A stretch of DNA of 64,000 nucleotides from Sphingomonas cremea (GTDB lineage: Bacteria > Pseudomonadota > Alphaproteobacteria > Sphingomonadales > Sphingomonadaceae): the NCBI RefSeq assembly GCF_021502585.1, contig NZ_JAKFGM010000001.1, positions 310,001 through 374,000 of the forward strand, in the 5' to 3' direction. This document shows positions 51,563 to 60,238 of the stretch, piece by piece. Below the pieces are notes generated by a model. The model made no database searches. It was not told where the DNA came from and saw nothing but the letters and a program-made list of their open reading frames with translations. How positions within the stretch are numbered: the stretch's first letter is position 1; each line of letters opens with the position of its first letter. A program made the position numbers and the translations under genes.

Positions 51563-52387
51563 ATGAGTGCATTGTCGATTGGAAAAGCATGGGACGAGGC
51601 CAAGGCCTCGCTTCAAGCTCACCGCAAGCTGATCGTTCCAGTCGCGCTAGGCATGGTCCTGCTACCCGCGGTGATCGTGTCCATGGTCGAGCCGCAGGTG
51701 CCGGCGGGCCAGGAACCGCCCCCCGGCCCCTGGATGTTGGTGGCGCTGGCGATGCTCATCGTCATGATGGCGGGCCAGATAGCGATCGTGCTGCTGGTCA
51801 ACGGCTGGAAGGGAAGCGTCGGCGAGGCCATCAAGCAGTCGTCGCGGCGAGTTCCGACGCTGATCCTCGCGGCGCTTGCCGTTTCAGTGCCGGTAATTCT
51901 GTTGTTCTCAGCAGTTCTAGCCATCACTGCGATCGATTCCCTGGAAAGCGGGCAGTTCGACTGGACTAGCATCAGCGGGACGGGCTGGCTGATGCTCGCC
52001 GTTTGCTTCCTGCTTCTGCTCTACGTTGCGGTTCGGCTTTTACCTCTCGTGGCCGTCGCCGCCTGTGAAACTACTGGCCCAATTGCCACGCTGAAGCGCT
52101 GCTTTGCGCTCACGTCGGGTCACTTCTGGCAGCTGCTTGGCTTCATCGTCATGCTGATGATCGGGTTTTTGATCGTCGCGATGGTTGTGGGAATTGTGGT
52201 GGGCGGGATGGTGACACTGGCTTTCGGGCAACCTGAATCATGGTCGATTTCGCTGCTGCTGATCGCGCTTGCCGGCGGCCTGGTCCAAGCCGGCTTTGTC
52301 TTGGTCTACACGGGCATGCTCGCACGGATCTACGCCCAACTCAGCGCCGGCCAGCCAAGCGTGCCGGAAGTGCGGCATAACGGGTAG
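51563..52387 (+). CDS. Multi-pass membrane protein (glycerophosphodiesterase membrane-domain-like)
   Basis: A 274-residue inner-membrane protein with about six helices. It begins SALSIGKAWDEAKASLQAHRKLIVPVALGMVLLP and has a central RRVPTLILAALAVSVPVI and ACETTGPIATLKRCFALTSGHFWQLLGF, the AL(K/R)xCFxLT(S/R)xHFW pattern of the glycerophosphoryl diester phosphodiesterase membrane-domain family. That family has no catalytic domain here. ATG 51563 has GGGGGC upstream; ATG 51551 is possible. It converges with hemF, five bases apart. Confidence 0.75.
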   Translation: MSALSIGKAWDEAKASLQAHRKLIVPVALGMVLLPAVIVSMVEPQVPAGQEPPPGPWMLVALAMLIVMMAGQIAIVLLVNGWKGSVGEAIKQSSRRVPTLILAALAVSVPVILLFSAVLAITAIDSLESGQFDWTSISGTGWLMLAVCFLLLLYVAVRLLPLVAVAACETTGPIATLKRCFALTSGHFWQLLGFIVMLMIGFLIVAMVVGIVVGGMVTLAFGQPESWSISLLLIALAGGLVQAGFVLVYTGMLARIYAQLSAGQPSVPEVRHNG

Positions 52388-52392
52388 TTTTT

Positions 52393-53235
52393 TCAACGCC
52401 ACTTTGCCAGCGGCGGCAGGCTCATCAGAATCGCATCGATGTTGCCGCCGGTCTTAAGGCCGAAGAGCGTTCCGCGGTCATAGAGCAGATTGAACTCGAC
52501 ATAGCGGCCGCGAAATTCGAGCAGTTCCTCCATGTCCGCATCGTTGTAGTCCATTGCCCTACGTTTGCGGACGATCTGCGGAAATATGTCCAGAAAGGCT
52601 TCGCCAACATCGCGGGTAAAAGCGAAGTGCTCGTCGAAATGACCTTCGAGCCGGTCGTAAAAAATGCCGCCGACCCCGCGCGAGCGCGCGCGATGCGGGA
52701 GCCAGAAATATTCCTCCGCCCATTTTGAGAAGCGCGGATAGAAGGTCGGATCGTGCGCGGCGCACGCAGCGCGCATCCGCGCATGAAAAGCGTCAGTATC
52801 TTCTTGATAGGGGATGGCCGGATTGAGGTCCGCCCCGCCGCCGAACCAACGCTTCGTCGTAGTCAGGAAGCGGGTGTTCATGTGCACGGCGGGTACGTGC
52901 GGATTGGCCATATGTGCAACGAGGCTAATTCCGGTGGCAAAGAAGTGCGGGTCTTCTTCGGCGCCGGGAATCTGCTTAGCGAATTCCGGCGAGAACCGGC
53001 CACCGACCGTTGAAACGTTGACCCCGACCTTTTCGAACACGGCGCCGCCCATCTGTCCGCGCACTCCGCCACCGCCGGGGGTCCCGTCCTCTTCGGTTCG
53101 ATCCCAGGGGATAAACTCAAATCTTGCGTCGCTGCCTGCTTCACGCTCGATCGATTCGAACTCGTCGCAAATTCGTGTGCGCAGGGATTCGAACCAGTCG
53201 CGGGCCGCCTGTTGCTGGTCGTCGAGAGGGTTCAT
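52393..53235 (-). CDS. hemF: Coproporphyrinogen III oxidase, aerobic
   Basis: Oxygen-dependent oxidative decarboxylase in heme synthesis, 280 residues. Marks are the [44 protein letters not shown] (in parts), [29 protein letters not shown], and [30 protein letters not shown] (in parts, [14 protein letters not shown]). trmL follows on the same transcript with an ATGA overlap. Alongside HemW it gives the cell aerobic heme synthesis. Confidence 0.97.
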   Translation of the reverse strand: MNPLDDQQQAARDWFESLRTRICDEFESIEREAGSDARFEFIPWDRTEEDGTPGGGGVRGQMGGAVFEKVGVNVSTVGGRFSPEFAKQIPGAEEDPHFFATGISLVAHMANPHVPAVHMNTRFLTTTKRWFGGGADLNPAIPYQEDTDAFHARMRAACAAHDPTFYPRFSKWAEEYFWLPHRARSRGVGGIFYDRLEGHFDEHFAFTRDVGEAFLDIFPQIVRKRRAMDYNDADMEELLEFRGRYVEFNLLYDRGTLFGLKTGGNIDAILMSLPPLAKWR

Positions 53236-53681
53236 TCGGGCAGTCCTCGAGTTTGTCGCAGCGCCTCACCAAGTGCCAGGGCCGCAGACGTAGCAAGATT
53301 GAATGAGCGCACTTGCGCCCGGATCGGGATCCGCAAGCGCGCGTCGCTCTCATCGGCGATGACCGCGGGAACACCGGCACTTTCCCTGCCAAACATCAGT
53401 ATGTCGTCGGACCGAAACTCGAAGTCATAAGCGGACCGCTCGCCTTTGGTGGTAAAAAGGATGAGCCGACCGGAGACCGTGCCGCGGAACATCTCGAATG
53501 AGGGATACCGCGCGACGTCGACATGATCGATATAGTCCATTGCCGTGCGCCTCACCCTCTTGTCGTCCCATTTGAAACCCATCGGTTCGATCAGATCGAC
53601 GGGCACGCCGAAACAGGCGCCCAGGCGCATCACAGCACCGACGTTGCCGGCGATTTCGGGCTGGTAGAGGCATAGCCGCAT
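53232..53681 (-). CDS. trmL: tRNA (cytidine/uridine-34-2'-O)-methyltransferase TrmL
   Basis: SPOUT-family methyltransferase that modifies the wobble base of tRNA-Leu. The 149-residue protein shows [48 protein letters not shown] and [22 protein letters not shown] 53681 gives the family N-terminus [13 protein letters not shown]; the frame is open to 53741. It is transcribed before hemF, and it is divergent from the pet operon with 168 bases between. Confidence 0.92.
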   Translation of the reverse strand: MRLCLYQPEIAGNVGAVMRLGACFGVPVDLIEPMGFKWDDKRVRRTAMDYIDHVDVARYPSFEMFRGTVSGRLILFTTKGERSAYDFEFRSDDILMFGRESAGVPAVIADESDARLRIPIRAQVRSFNLATSAALALGEALRQTRGLPE

Positions 53682-53849
53682 TGCGTGGCGATAGTCCGCC
53701 CTAGGCTTACGGCACAAGCCGGGCAATTTGACCATTTGCATATGCGAAGTGAGGCGCTATCAGGCCCGCCAACCGCGCTGGGAAGCACCCGGAGCGGCCA
53801 GTTCCGATGCCTTTTGGTATTTACGCGAAATTCGGTCTTAAGGGTGAGC

Positions 53850-54416
53850 ATGGCCACGCTGGAAGAAAAATACGCCGAGCAGATCGAGGCTGACCACAGC
53901 CTACGCCGCCGCGATTTCATCAATATCGCCGCTGTCAGCTTTGCTGGCGTCGGCGCGGTTGCCGTCGCGCTGCCGCTGGTCAACCAGATGAACCCGCCGG
54001 CCGACGTGCTGGCGCTCGCTTCGATCGAGGTCGATATTTCGAAGATCGCGCCGGGCCAGGCGATCAAGACCAGCTGGCGCAAGCAGCCGGTGTTCATTCG
54101 TAACCTGACGCCCAAGGAAATTTCCGAGGCCAATGCGGTGCCGCTTAGCGAGTTGCGCGACCCGCAAACCCTCGCCGAACGGACCAAGCCCGGCAAGGAA
54201 AATTGGCTCATCACTCTTGGCGTCTGCACCCACTTGGGATGCGTGCCGCTGGGCGTCGGCGAGGGCGAGAACCGTGGGCCGTTCGGCGGTTATTTCTGTC
54301 CGTGCCATGGCTCGGCTTACGACACTGCCGCGCGCATTCGCCAGGGACCGGCACCGCTAAACCTGATGGTGCCGGATTATGAATTCAATTCCGACACCGT
54401 CGTGACCATCGGCTAA
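53850..54416 (+). CDS. petA: Ubiquinol-cytochrome c reductase iron-sulfur subunit
   Basis: Rieske subunit of the bc1 complex. It has 188 residues with a Tat-like signal anchor ([26 protein letters not shown]), and the two cluster motifs CTHLGC (Cys126, His128, Cys131) and CPCHG (Cys150, Cys152, His153). ATG 53850 is chosen, with AAGGGTG upstream. It leads petABC-apt. Confidence 0.97.
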   Translation: MATLEEKYAEQIEADHSLRRRDFINIAAVSFAGVGAVAVALPLVNQMNPPADVLALASIEVDISKIAPGQAIKTSWRKQPVFIRNLTPKEISEANAVPLSELRDPQTLAERTKPGKENWLITLGVCTHLGCVPLGVGEGENRGPFGGYFCPCHGSAYDTAARIRQGPAPLNLMVPDYEFNSDTVVTIG

Positions 54417-54433
54417 CAGGGGACAGACGAGTC

Positions 54434-55726
54434 ATGAGCTTTGCCTGGGCCAAGCCCTACGAACCCAAAACCGAACTTGGCCGCTGGATGGATGAGCGCA
54501 TGCCGCTCCCTCGGTTGGTCTTCAATGCCGTAGGCGGCGGCTATCCGGTGCCGCGCAACCTCAATTACGGGTGGAACTTCGGCGTCCTGTCGGGGATATT
54601 CCTGACCATCCAGATCATAACCGGCATCGTCCTTGCGATGTGGTATTTCTCATCGGCCGACGGGGCGTTCACTTCGGTCGAGCACATCATGCGCGACGTT
54701 AACGCCGGCTGGATGATGCGTTACGCACACGCCAATGGCGCCAGCTTCTTCTTCATCGTTGTCTATATCCACATCTTCCGTGGCCTTTATTACGGATCGT
54801 ACAAAGCGCCGCGTGAGTTGGTGTGGATGCTCGGGCTGGTCATCTACCTGCTGATGATGGCCACTGCGTTCATGGGCTACGTCCTACCATGGGGGCAGAT
54901 GAGCTATTGGGGCGCGCAAGTCATCACCGGCTTCTTCTCGGCATTCCCGCTGGTTGGCGAGCCGATCCGCATTTGGCTGCTCGGCGGCTATGCGCCCGAC
55001 CAGGCGACGCTGACTCGCTTCTTCTCGCTCCACTATCTGTTGCCGTTCGTGATTGCCGGCGTGGTCATCCTCCACATCTGGTCGCTTCATATCCCGGGGT
55101 CGGGCAACCCGACCGGGGTCGACGTCAAGAGCGAGAAGGACACGCTGCCTTTCCATCCATTCTACACTGCCAAGGATGGCTGGTTCGCGGCAGCGTTCCT
55201 GACGATTTATGCGGCGGTCGTATTCTTTGCGCCGAACTCGCTTGGCCATCCTGACAATTACATCCCGGCCAATCCGCTGGCGACGCCTGCGCACATCGTG
55301 CCCGAATGGTATTTCTGGCCCTTCTACGCGATCCTGCGCGCCTTCACCGCGGACTTCATCCTGCCGGCGAAGCTGTGGGGCGTGCTGGCAATGTTCGCCT
55401 CGATCCTGCTTCTTTTCTTCCTGCCCTGGCTGGACAAGTCACCGGTTCGCTCGGGCGCCTATCGTCCGGTGTTCAGGCGCTTCTTCTGGCTGCTGGTGGT
55501 CGACGTGCTGATCCTGGGCTGGTGCGGCGGATCGCCGGCGACGCCCTTCTTCGTTGCGCTTTCCGAGATCGCATCAGCTTATTATTTCGCGCATTTCCTG
55601 ATCATACTGCCGCTTGTCTCCAAATATGAGACCCCGCTGCCATTGCCCTCGTCGATCACGGCGTCTGTGCTGCACGGGGAAGAGGCGGAAGCAGCGCCGA
55701 TCGGTCAAGCGGCACCGGCGAATTAA
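54434..55726 (+). CDS. petB: Cytochrome b of the bc1 complex
   Basis: Membrane core of ubiquinol:cytochrome c reductase, 430 residues. Marks are [51 protein letters not shown] (in parts, [16 protein letters not shown]), [20 protein letters not shown], the hinge residues PEWYF, and paired histidines in helices 2 and 4 that hold the two hemes. Eight helices are visible. It follows petA by 17 bases and precedes petC by 15. Confidence 0.97.
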   Translation: MSFAWAKPYEPKTELGRWMDERMPLPRLVFNAVGGGYPVPRNLNYGWNFGVLSGIFLTIQIITGIVLAMWYFSSADGAFTSVEHIMRDVNAGWMMRYAHANGASFFFIVVYIHIFRGLYYGSYKAPRELVWMLGLVIYLLMMATAFMGYVLPWGQMSYWGAQVITGFFSAFPLVGEPIRIWLLGGYAPDQATLTRFFSLHYLLPFVIAGVVILHIWSLHIPGSGNPTGVDVKSEKDTLPFHPFYTAKDGWFAAAFLTIYAAVVFFAPNSLGHPDNYIPANPLATPAHIVPEWYFWPFYAILRAFTADFILPAKLWGVLAMFASILLLFFLPWLDKSPVRSGAYRPVFRRFFWLLVVDVLILGWCGGSPATPFFVALSEIASAYYFAHFLIILPLVSKYETPLPLPSSITASVLHGEEAEAAPIGQAAPAN

Positions 55727-55741
55727 GGGGGATAGTTTTTC

Positions 55742-56668
55742 ATGATCCGTTGGATTGCCCGTCTTATCGGCTTCGCCTTTGTTGTCGTCCTGCTGTGGGC
55801 GCTCGGCAGCAATCTCAAGGCCTATTTCCAGTCGCCCCCCCCGGCGACCGCCGAGCATGAGTTTCACAAGGAGCCGAAGGAGCTTCACCTAGCTTCGAAT
55901 GGTCCGTTCGGCCGGTTCGACAAGCAGCAGCTGCAGCGCGGCTTCCAGGTTTACAAGGAAGTTTGCTCGGGCTGTCACAGCCTCAACCGGGTTGCGTTCC
56001 GCGACCTCCATGCGCTCGGCTATAACGAGGCTGAGGTGAAGGCGATCGCCAACCAGTGGCCGACCGAAGTCGCTTCGATCAATCCGGAAACCGGCGAACC
56101 GGCAACCCGCAAGGCGATTCCGTCCGACTATTTCCCATCGCCCTACGCCAACGAAACCGCGGGACGCGCAGCGAATAACAATGCATTGCCGCCCGACCTG
56201 TCGCTGATGGCCAAAGCGCGCGAGGGTGGGGCGGCGTATATTTATTCGCTGCTCACCGGCTATCAGAATCAGCCGGCGGCGCTGCTTAAGGAGTTCCCGA
56301 CGGCGAAGACCCCGGCCGGGCTGCACTACAATCCTTATTTCGCCAACCTCAACCTCGCCATGCCACAGCCGCTGACCAGCGAAGGCCAGGTCACCTACGC
56401 GCCGGGCAATCCGAAGCCGACCGTGGATCAGATGGCAAAGGACGTTGCAGCGTTTTTGGTTTGGACCGCGGAGCCGAACCTTCAGGGCCGTCACAAGGCC
56501 GGCTGGCCGGTGATATTGTTCCTGATCGTCGCGACGATCCTGGCCTATTTGAGCTATCGCAACATCTGGGCGGAGGCGAAGCGCAAGGTCGCTCCCGTCG
56601 GCCCGATGGATCCGGCAAACAAGGCGAAGCGAACTCGTGCCAGCAAGAAGGCTGGCATCGACGAGTAA
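55742..56668 (+). CDS. petC: Cytochrome c1
   Basis: Heme-bearing subunit of the bc1 complex, 308 residues. It has a membrane-like N-terminus (residues about 6-24), the heme motif VCSGCHS (Cys75, Cys78, His79), RDLHALGYNEAEVKAIANQW, PDLSLMAKAREGGAAYIYSLLTGYQ (in parts) and the distal methionine region FANLNLAMPQPL. A C-terminal helix (WPVILFLIVATILAYLSY) anchors it. apt starts ten bases after its stop. Confidence 0.96.
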   Translation: MIRWIARLIGFAFVVVLLWALGSNLKAYFQSPPPATAEHEFHKEPKELHLASNGPFGRFDKQQLQRGFQVYKEVCSGCHSLNRVAFRDLHALGYNEAEVKAIANQWPTEVASINPETGEPATRKAIPSDYFPSPYANETAGRAANNNALPPDLSLMAKAREGGAAYIYSLLTGYQNQPAALLKEFPTAKTPAGLHYNPYFANLNLAMPQPLTSEGQVTYAPGNPKPTVDQMAKDVAAFLVWTAEPNLQGRHKAGWPVILFLIVATILAYLSYRNIWAEAKRKVAPVGPMDPANKAKRTRASKKAGIDE

Positions 56669-56678
56669 TGATACCTGC

Positions 56679-57218
56679 GTGACCAGCGCTCATGACGATT
56701 TGAGGGCGCTGGTCCGCACCATCCCGGATTTTCCGAAGTCGGGGATCAAGTTTCGCGACATTACCACCCTGCTGCTCGACCCTGCCGGGTTTGCTCGAAC
56801 GATCGATGCGCTTGCTACGACGGTCGAGGGCCCGGTGGACCTGGTCGCCGCGGTTGAAGCGCGTGGGTTCGCGATTGGCGGCGCGCTGGCCGTCAAGCTT
56901 GGCGCAGGGTTGTTGCTGATCCGCAAGGACGGGAAGCTACCCGGAGCGACCATCGCCGAAGACTATGCGCTCGAGTACGGTACGGATCGCCTTGCCATGC
57001 ACGTAGACGCTTGTGCCCCGGGCGCGAAGGTGTTGATCGTCGACGACTTATTAGCGACGGGTGGAACGGCACTGGCGGCAGCGCGGCTCATCAGGCGGGC
57101 AGGGGGCGAGTTGGTAGGCGCAAGGTTCGTTATCGACCTTCCCGAGTTGGGTGGTTCGGAGGCGCTTTCCGATGCGGGTATTGGTGTTGCCAGCCTCATG
57201 AACTTCAAGGGTCACTAG
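56679..57218 (+). CDS. apt: Adenine phosphoribosyltransferase
   Basis: Purine-salvage enzyme that makes AMP from adenine and PRPP. The 179-residue protein has VRTIPDFPKSGIKFRDITTLL, VEARGFAIGGALAVKLGAG, LLLIRKDGKLPGAT and the PRPP loop VLIVDDLLATGGTALAAARLI. The start is GTG 56679, since no ATG is well placed and the frame upstream (56637) lies inside petC. It shares the pet operon, with ten bases after petC. Confidence 0.95.
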   Translation: MTSAHDDLRALVRTIPDFPKSGIKFRDITTLLLDPAGFARTIDALATTVEGPVDLVAAVEARGFAIGGALAVKLGAGLLLIRKDGKLPGATIAEDYALEYGTDRLAMHVDACAPGAKVLIVDDLLATGGTALAAARLIRRAGGELVGARFVIDLPELGGSEALSDAGIGVASLMNFKGH

Positions 57219-57317
57219 CCCCTGGAGCGCGCCGCATGCGCGCCAACTGGTTCACAGCGGGTTCAAGCTATTGAGTTAAAAAGAGTCTTCAAACTCCAGG
57301 AGTATCGGAGAGCTCTT

Positions 57318-57980
57318 ATGTATGCGTATCGACTTCGCGCCGCTGCAATCGCGGTTGCGGCAACCCTCGGACTTTCGGCCTGCGCAACGCCCTACGGCTA
57401 CGGTGGCGTGTCGGTTGGGGGCGGCAACGGCTACTATGGTTCCGACTATGGCTATGGCTATGGCGGAGGATATCCGGGCTACGGCTATGACGGTGGATAT
57501 CCAGGTTATGGCTACGGCTATGGTGCAAGCTACCCGGGCTATGGCCTTGGCTATGCGCCATACTGGGGCTGGTACGACGACTTCTATTATCCCGGCACCG
57601 GCTATTATGTTTACGACGCCTATCGTCAGCCGCACCGTTGGACTGACACCCAGCGTCGTTACTGGACCGATCGCCGTGAGCGTGCTTCGCAAAGCACCAG
57701 TGATGGCCAGCGCGTGGTCATCCGTGAAAACTGGAACGATTTCCCACGCAATCGTACCGCGGCTCGCCCGCCTCGCGTCACTCGCAACATCGATCGGCAG
57801 GTTCGGGTGGAGCGCAGCGCTCGGCCGGCGCAAGTTGAGCGCACCGTCATTCGGGAACAGCGCGCAGACAAGGCGAACCTTCGCCGGGAGCGTCATTCCG
57901 ACGCGCGCTCTGCGCAGGCCAGCGAGGAGCGGGAAAGCCGTTCCAACGGTCGCGGGCGTAAAGCCAATCGGGAAGAGTAG
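57318..57980 (+). CDS. Gly/Tyr-rich lipoprotein with basic tail
   Basis: A 220-residue lipoprotein. The signal peptide ends at the lipobox LSAC (about residue 22). Residues 25-80 are tandem Gly-Tyr-Pro units (GYGYGGGYPGYGYDGGYPGY), and the C-terminal third is rich in Arg with ERSARPAQVERTVIREQRAD. GGAG precedes the ATG. The repetitive DNA also opens two other long frames across it (57322-57987 on the plus strand and 57276-57896 on the minus strand), but only this frame has the lipoprotein signal. It has no identifiable domain, but may be related to RcnB-like proteins. Confidence 0.75.
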   Translation: MYAYRLRAAAIAVAATLGLSACATPYGYGGVSVGGGNGYYGSDYGYGYGGGYPGYGYDGGYPGYGYGYGASYPGYGLGYAPYWGWYDDFYYPGTGYYVYDAYRQPHRWTDTQRRYWTDRRERASQSTSDGQRVVIRENWNDFPRNRTAARPPRVTRNIDRQVRVERSARPAQVERTVIREQRADKANLRRERHSDARSAQASEERESRSNGRGRKANREE

Positions 57981-57983
57981 GCT

Positions 57984-58448
57984 TTAGGTCTCCGCCGGAC
58001 GGCGGCGCATCAGGACAATCGAGATAAACCGCATCACCCGGACACCGTCCTGATTGGTGACGATTGTTTCGGTCCTGATGCTGCCGATGTCGGGCTTGGA
58101 CCGTGACGGAGTCTTCTCGATGATCTTGCCGCTGACGGTTAGCCGATCGCCCGGATAAACCGGCCTAAGCCATCTGAGGTCGTCCACTCCCGGAGAGCCA
58201 AGTCCCGCCTGGCGATCTTTTGAAAGGTGGCCGACGATCACCGCCATGGTCATGGCGCAGGTGTGCCAACCCGACGCGGCCAGGCGCCCGAAGTGGGTCT
58301 CAGCTGCCGCTTCATCGCTCAGGTGGAACGGCTGCGGATCATATTTGCGCGCGAACTCGAGGATTTCCTCGCGTGTCACATCGTAATGGCCAAACTCGGT
58401 CTCGGCGCCGACTTCCATGTCTTCGAAATATTTCATGGGCACCTTCAT
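57984..58448 (-). CDS. MaoC family dehydratase
   Basis: A 154-residue hotdog-fold enzyme of the (R)-specific enoyl-CoA hydratase/MaoC group. Marks are ILEFARKYDPQPFHLSDEAA, where the D and H of the hydratase motif are seen, GRLAASGWHTCAMTMAV, and GVDDLRWLRPVYPGDRLTVSG. ATG 58448 or ATG 58436 (MKYFED) is the start. It may act on 3-hydroxyacyl-CoA with the enoyl-CoA hydratase at 10495. It is divergent from the TPR-sulfotransferase. Confidence 0.9.
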   Translation of the reverse strand: MKVPMKYFEDMEVGAETEFGHYDVTREEILEFARKYDPQPFHLSDEAAAETHFGRLAASGWHTCAMTMAVIVGHLSKDRQAGLGSPGVDDLRWLRPVYPGDRLTVSGKIIEKTPSRSKPDIGSIRTETIVTNQDGVRVMRFISIVLMRRRPAET

Positions 58449-58536
58449 CGCTATTTTGGGCTGTTGAGGAAAGTCCTAAATCGAAACTTTTATCCGCGAC
58501 TTGGCGCGGCCGCGAATGGCGGGCTAGGGAGGTGCC

Positions 58537-60135
58537 GTGGCAACGCAGGGCACTCATCATTGGCATCCGCGGCTCTTGGAGGCCGCGCTGGCGTTGCACG
58601 AGAATCGATTGGACGTGGCCGAGCGGTTGCTGAAGCCGCACCTCAAGGAAGACCCGTTCGACGCTAAGGCGATCCGAATGCTGGCGGAATTGGCCTGGCG
58701 GATCGGACGGCAGCGCGATGCCGAGCACCTTTTGCGCCGAGCTCTCGAAATCGCGCCGGGCTTCACGGCTGTTCGTGCGCAGCTGGCGCTCGTGCTGGGA
58801 CGGATGGGTCGTCCGGCGGAAGCCTTGCCGCTGCTAGACCAGCTATTCGAAGAGGATGGCGAGGACCTCGGCCATTTCAATTTGAAGGCGGCGACCATAG
58901 CCCGCCTTGGCGATTTCGACGAAGCGATCGAGCTGTATGAAAATGTGCTGGAGCGCGCGCCCAAGCAACCGCGGGTGTGGATGAGCTATGGTCATATCCT
59001 GAAGACGGTCGGTCGGCAGGCAGACGGCGTCGACGCATATCGCAAAGCTATCGATCTCAACCCCAGGCTGGGTGAAGCTTGGTTCAGCCTGGCCAACTTA
59101 AAAACGGTGAAGTTCGACGGCAACGATATCGCGGCGATGCGGGCCGCTCTCGATTGGCCCGAACTGCGTGAGGAGGACCGCTTCCACCTGGAGTTTGCTC
59201 TCGGCAAGGCGATGCATGATGCCGGGGAGACCGATAAAGCCTTCGCCTATTTCGCGACTGGTAACGCCCTGCGGCGCAAGAGCCAGCCCTACAACCGTGA
59301 CGATACGACCCGAGCAGTAGATCGTGCCATTGCCAGTTTCACCCGCGAAAACTTCGAAGAGCGGCGTGGCAGCGGTTGCGAGGATCCGGACCCCATATTC
59401 ATCGTCGGAATGCCGCGCGCCGGTTCAACCCTGGTTGAACAGATCTTGTCGTCGCATTCGCTGGTGGAAGGAACATCGGAGCTTCCCGACCTCCCGGCCC
59501 TCGCGAGGAAAAATCCCGGCTATCCGAAGAGTGTGTTGAGCCTGTCGGCGGAGGAGCGAACGGCCCTTGGCAAGGAATATCTTGAGCGGGTTTCGATTCA
59601 TCGACGGACCGACAAGCCCTTCTTCATCGACAAGTTGCCCAACAACTGGCTCTACGTTCCCTTCATCCAGCTGATCCTTCCCAACGCGAAGATCATAGAT
59701 GCGCGACGTCATCCGTTGGGATGCTGCTTTTCCAATTTCCGGCAGCATTTTGCACGAGGGCAGGCGTTTACCTACGACCTGACGGATGTCGGCAAATATT
59801 ACGCCGACTATGTCAGGCTGATGGCGCATGTGGACGCGGTTCTGCCGGGCAAGGTCCACCGGGTCATCTATGAACGAATGGTCGACGATACTGAGGCCGA
59901 AGTGCGCGCATTGCTTGATTATTGCGGCGTTGAGTTCGAAACGGCCTGCCTCGATTTCCACGAAACCAAGCGCGCGGTGCGGACCGCCAGCTCGGAGCAG
60001 GTGCGCCAGCCCATCTATCGCGATGCGACCGAGGAATGGCGCCGCTACGAACCTTTCCTGGGCCCGCTGAAGGAAGCGCTTGGCGGCGTGCTGGATGTAT
60101 ATCCAGAGGTGCCCGCGACCTTCGTGCAACGCTGA
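58537..60135 (+). CDS. TPR-repeat sulfotransferase-like protein
   Basis: A 532-residue two-part protein. Residues about 15-250 hold tetratricopeptide repeats (EALPLLDQLFEEDGEDL, EAIELYENVLERAPKQPRVW and similar), and from about residue 286 a sulfotransferase domain with FIVGMPRAGSTLVEQILSSH, the PAPS-binding signature, and KLPNNWLYVPFIQLILPNAKIIDARRHPL. The start is GTG 58537. Proteins of this type occur beside TonB-dependent receptors in many sphingomonads, as here (gap 103 bases). Its acceptor substrate is unknown. Confidence 0.88.
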   Translation: MATQGTHHWHPRLLEAALALHENRLDVAERLLKPHLKEDPFDAKAIRMLAELAWRIGRQRDAEHLLRRALEIAPGFTAVRAQLALVLGRMGRPAEALPLLDQLFEEDGEDLGHFNLKAATIARLGDFDEAIELYENVLERAPKQPRVWMSYGHILKTVGRQADGVDAYRKAIDLNPRLGEAWFSLANLKTVKFDGNDIAAMRAALDWPELREEDRFHLEFALGKAMHDAGETDKAFAYFATGNALRRKSQPYNRDDTTRAVDRAIASFTRENFEERRGSGCEDPDPIFIVGMPRAGSTLVEQILSSHSLVEGTSELPDLPALARKNPGYPKSVLSLSAEERTALGKEYLERVSIHRRTDKPFFIDKLPNNWLYVPFIQLILPNAKIIDARRHPLGCCFSNFRQHFARGQAFTYDLTDVGKYYADYVRLMAHVDAVLPGKVHRVIYERMVDDTEAEVRALLDYCGVEFETACLDFHETKRAVRTASSEQVRQPIYRDATEEWRRYEPFLGPLKEALGGVLDVYPEVPATFVQR

Positions 60136-60160
60136 ATCAACAATCGCGCGGTTTGATGCG

Positions 60161-60212
60161 CCGTTGCAACGGTTTGCAAGTTGACAAGCTGCAATCGCTC
60201 TGTCGCTATGCC
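60161..60212 (+). promoter_or_regulatory. Palindromic operator-like site and promoter before the TonB receptor
   Basis: CCGTTGCAACGG (60161-60172) is a perfect 12-base palindrome. Nine bases on, TTGACA (60181-60186) and GCTATGCC (60205-60212), 18 bases apart, resemble the alphaproteobacterial housekeeping promoter (TTGACG and GCTANAWC, matching in 5/6 and 6/8 positions). The site lies 26 bases before the ATG at 60239. The palindrome just upstream of the -35 box could be an activator or repressor site, which would give the receptor its own control apart from the sulfotransferase. Confidence 0.5.
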
Positions 60213-60238
60213 GACATACAAGTCAAATGGGGGGATTG

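Noticed and set aside
57440-57560. Short repeats resembling a CRISPR or minisatellite
   Set aside because: Units of GGCTATGG-like DNA have no spacers of constant length and code for a Gly-Tyr-Pro repeat.
57276-57987. Two further long open frames (221 and 206 codons) across the Gly/Tyr-rich lipoprotein gene
   Set aside because: They result from the GGCTATGGC-type repeats, lack a plausible N-terminus or known fold, and only the 57318 frame has a lipoprotein signal and ribosome site.
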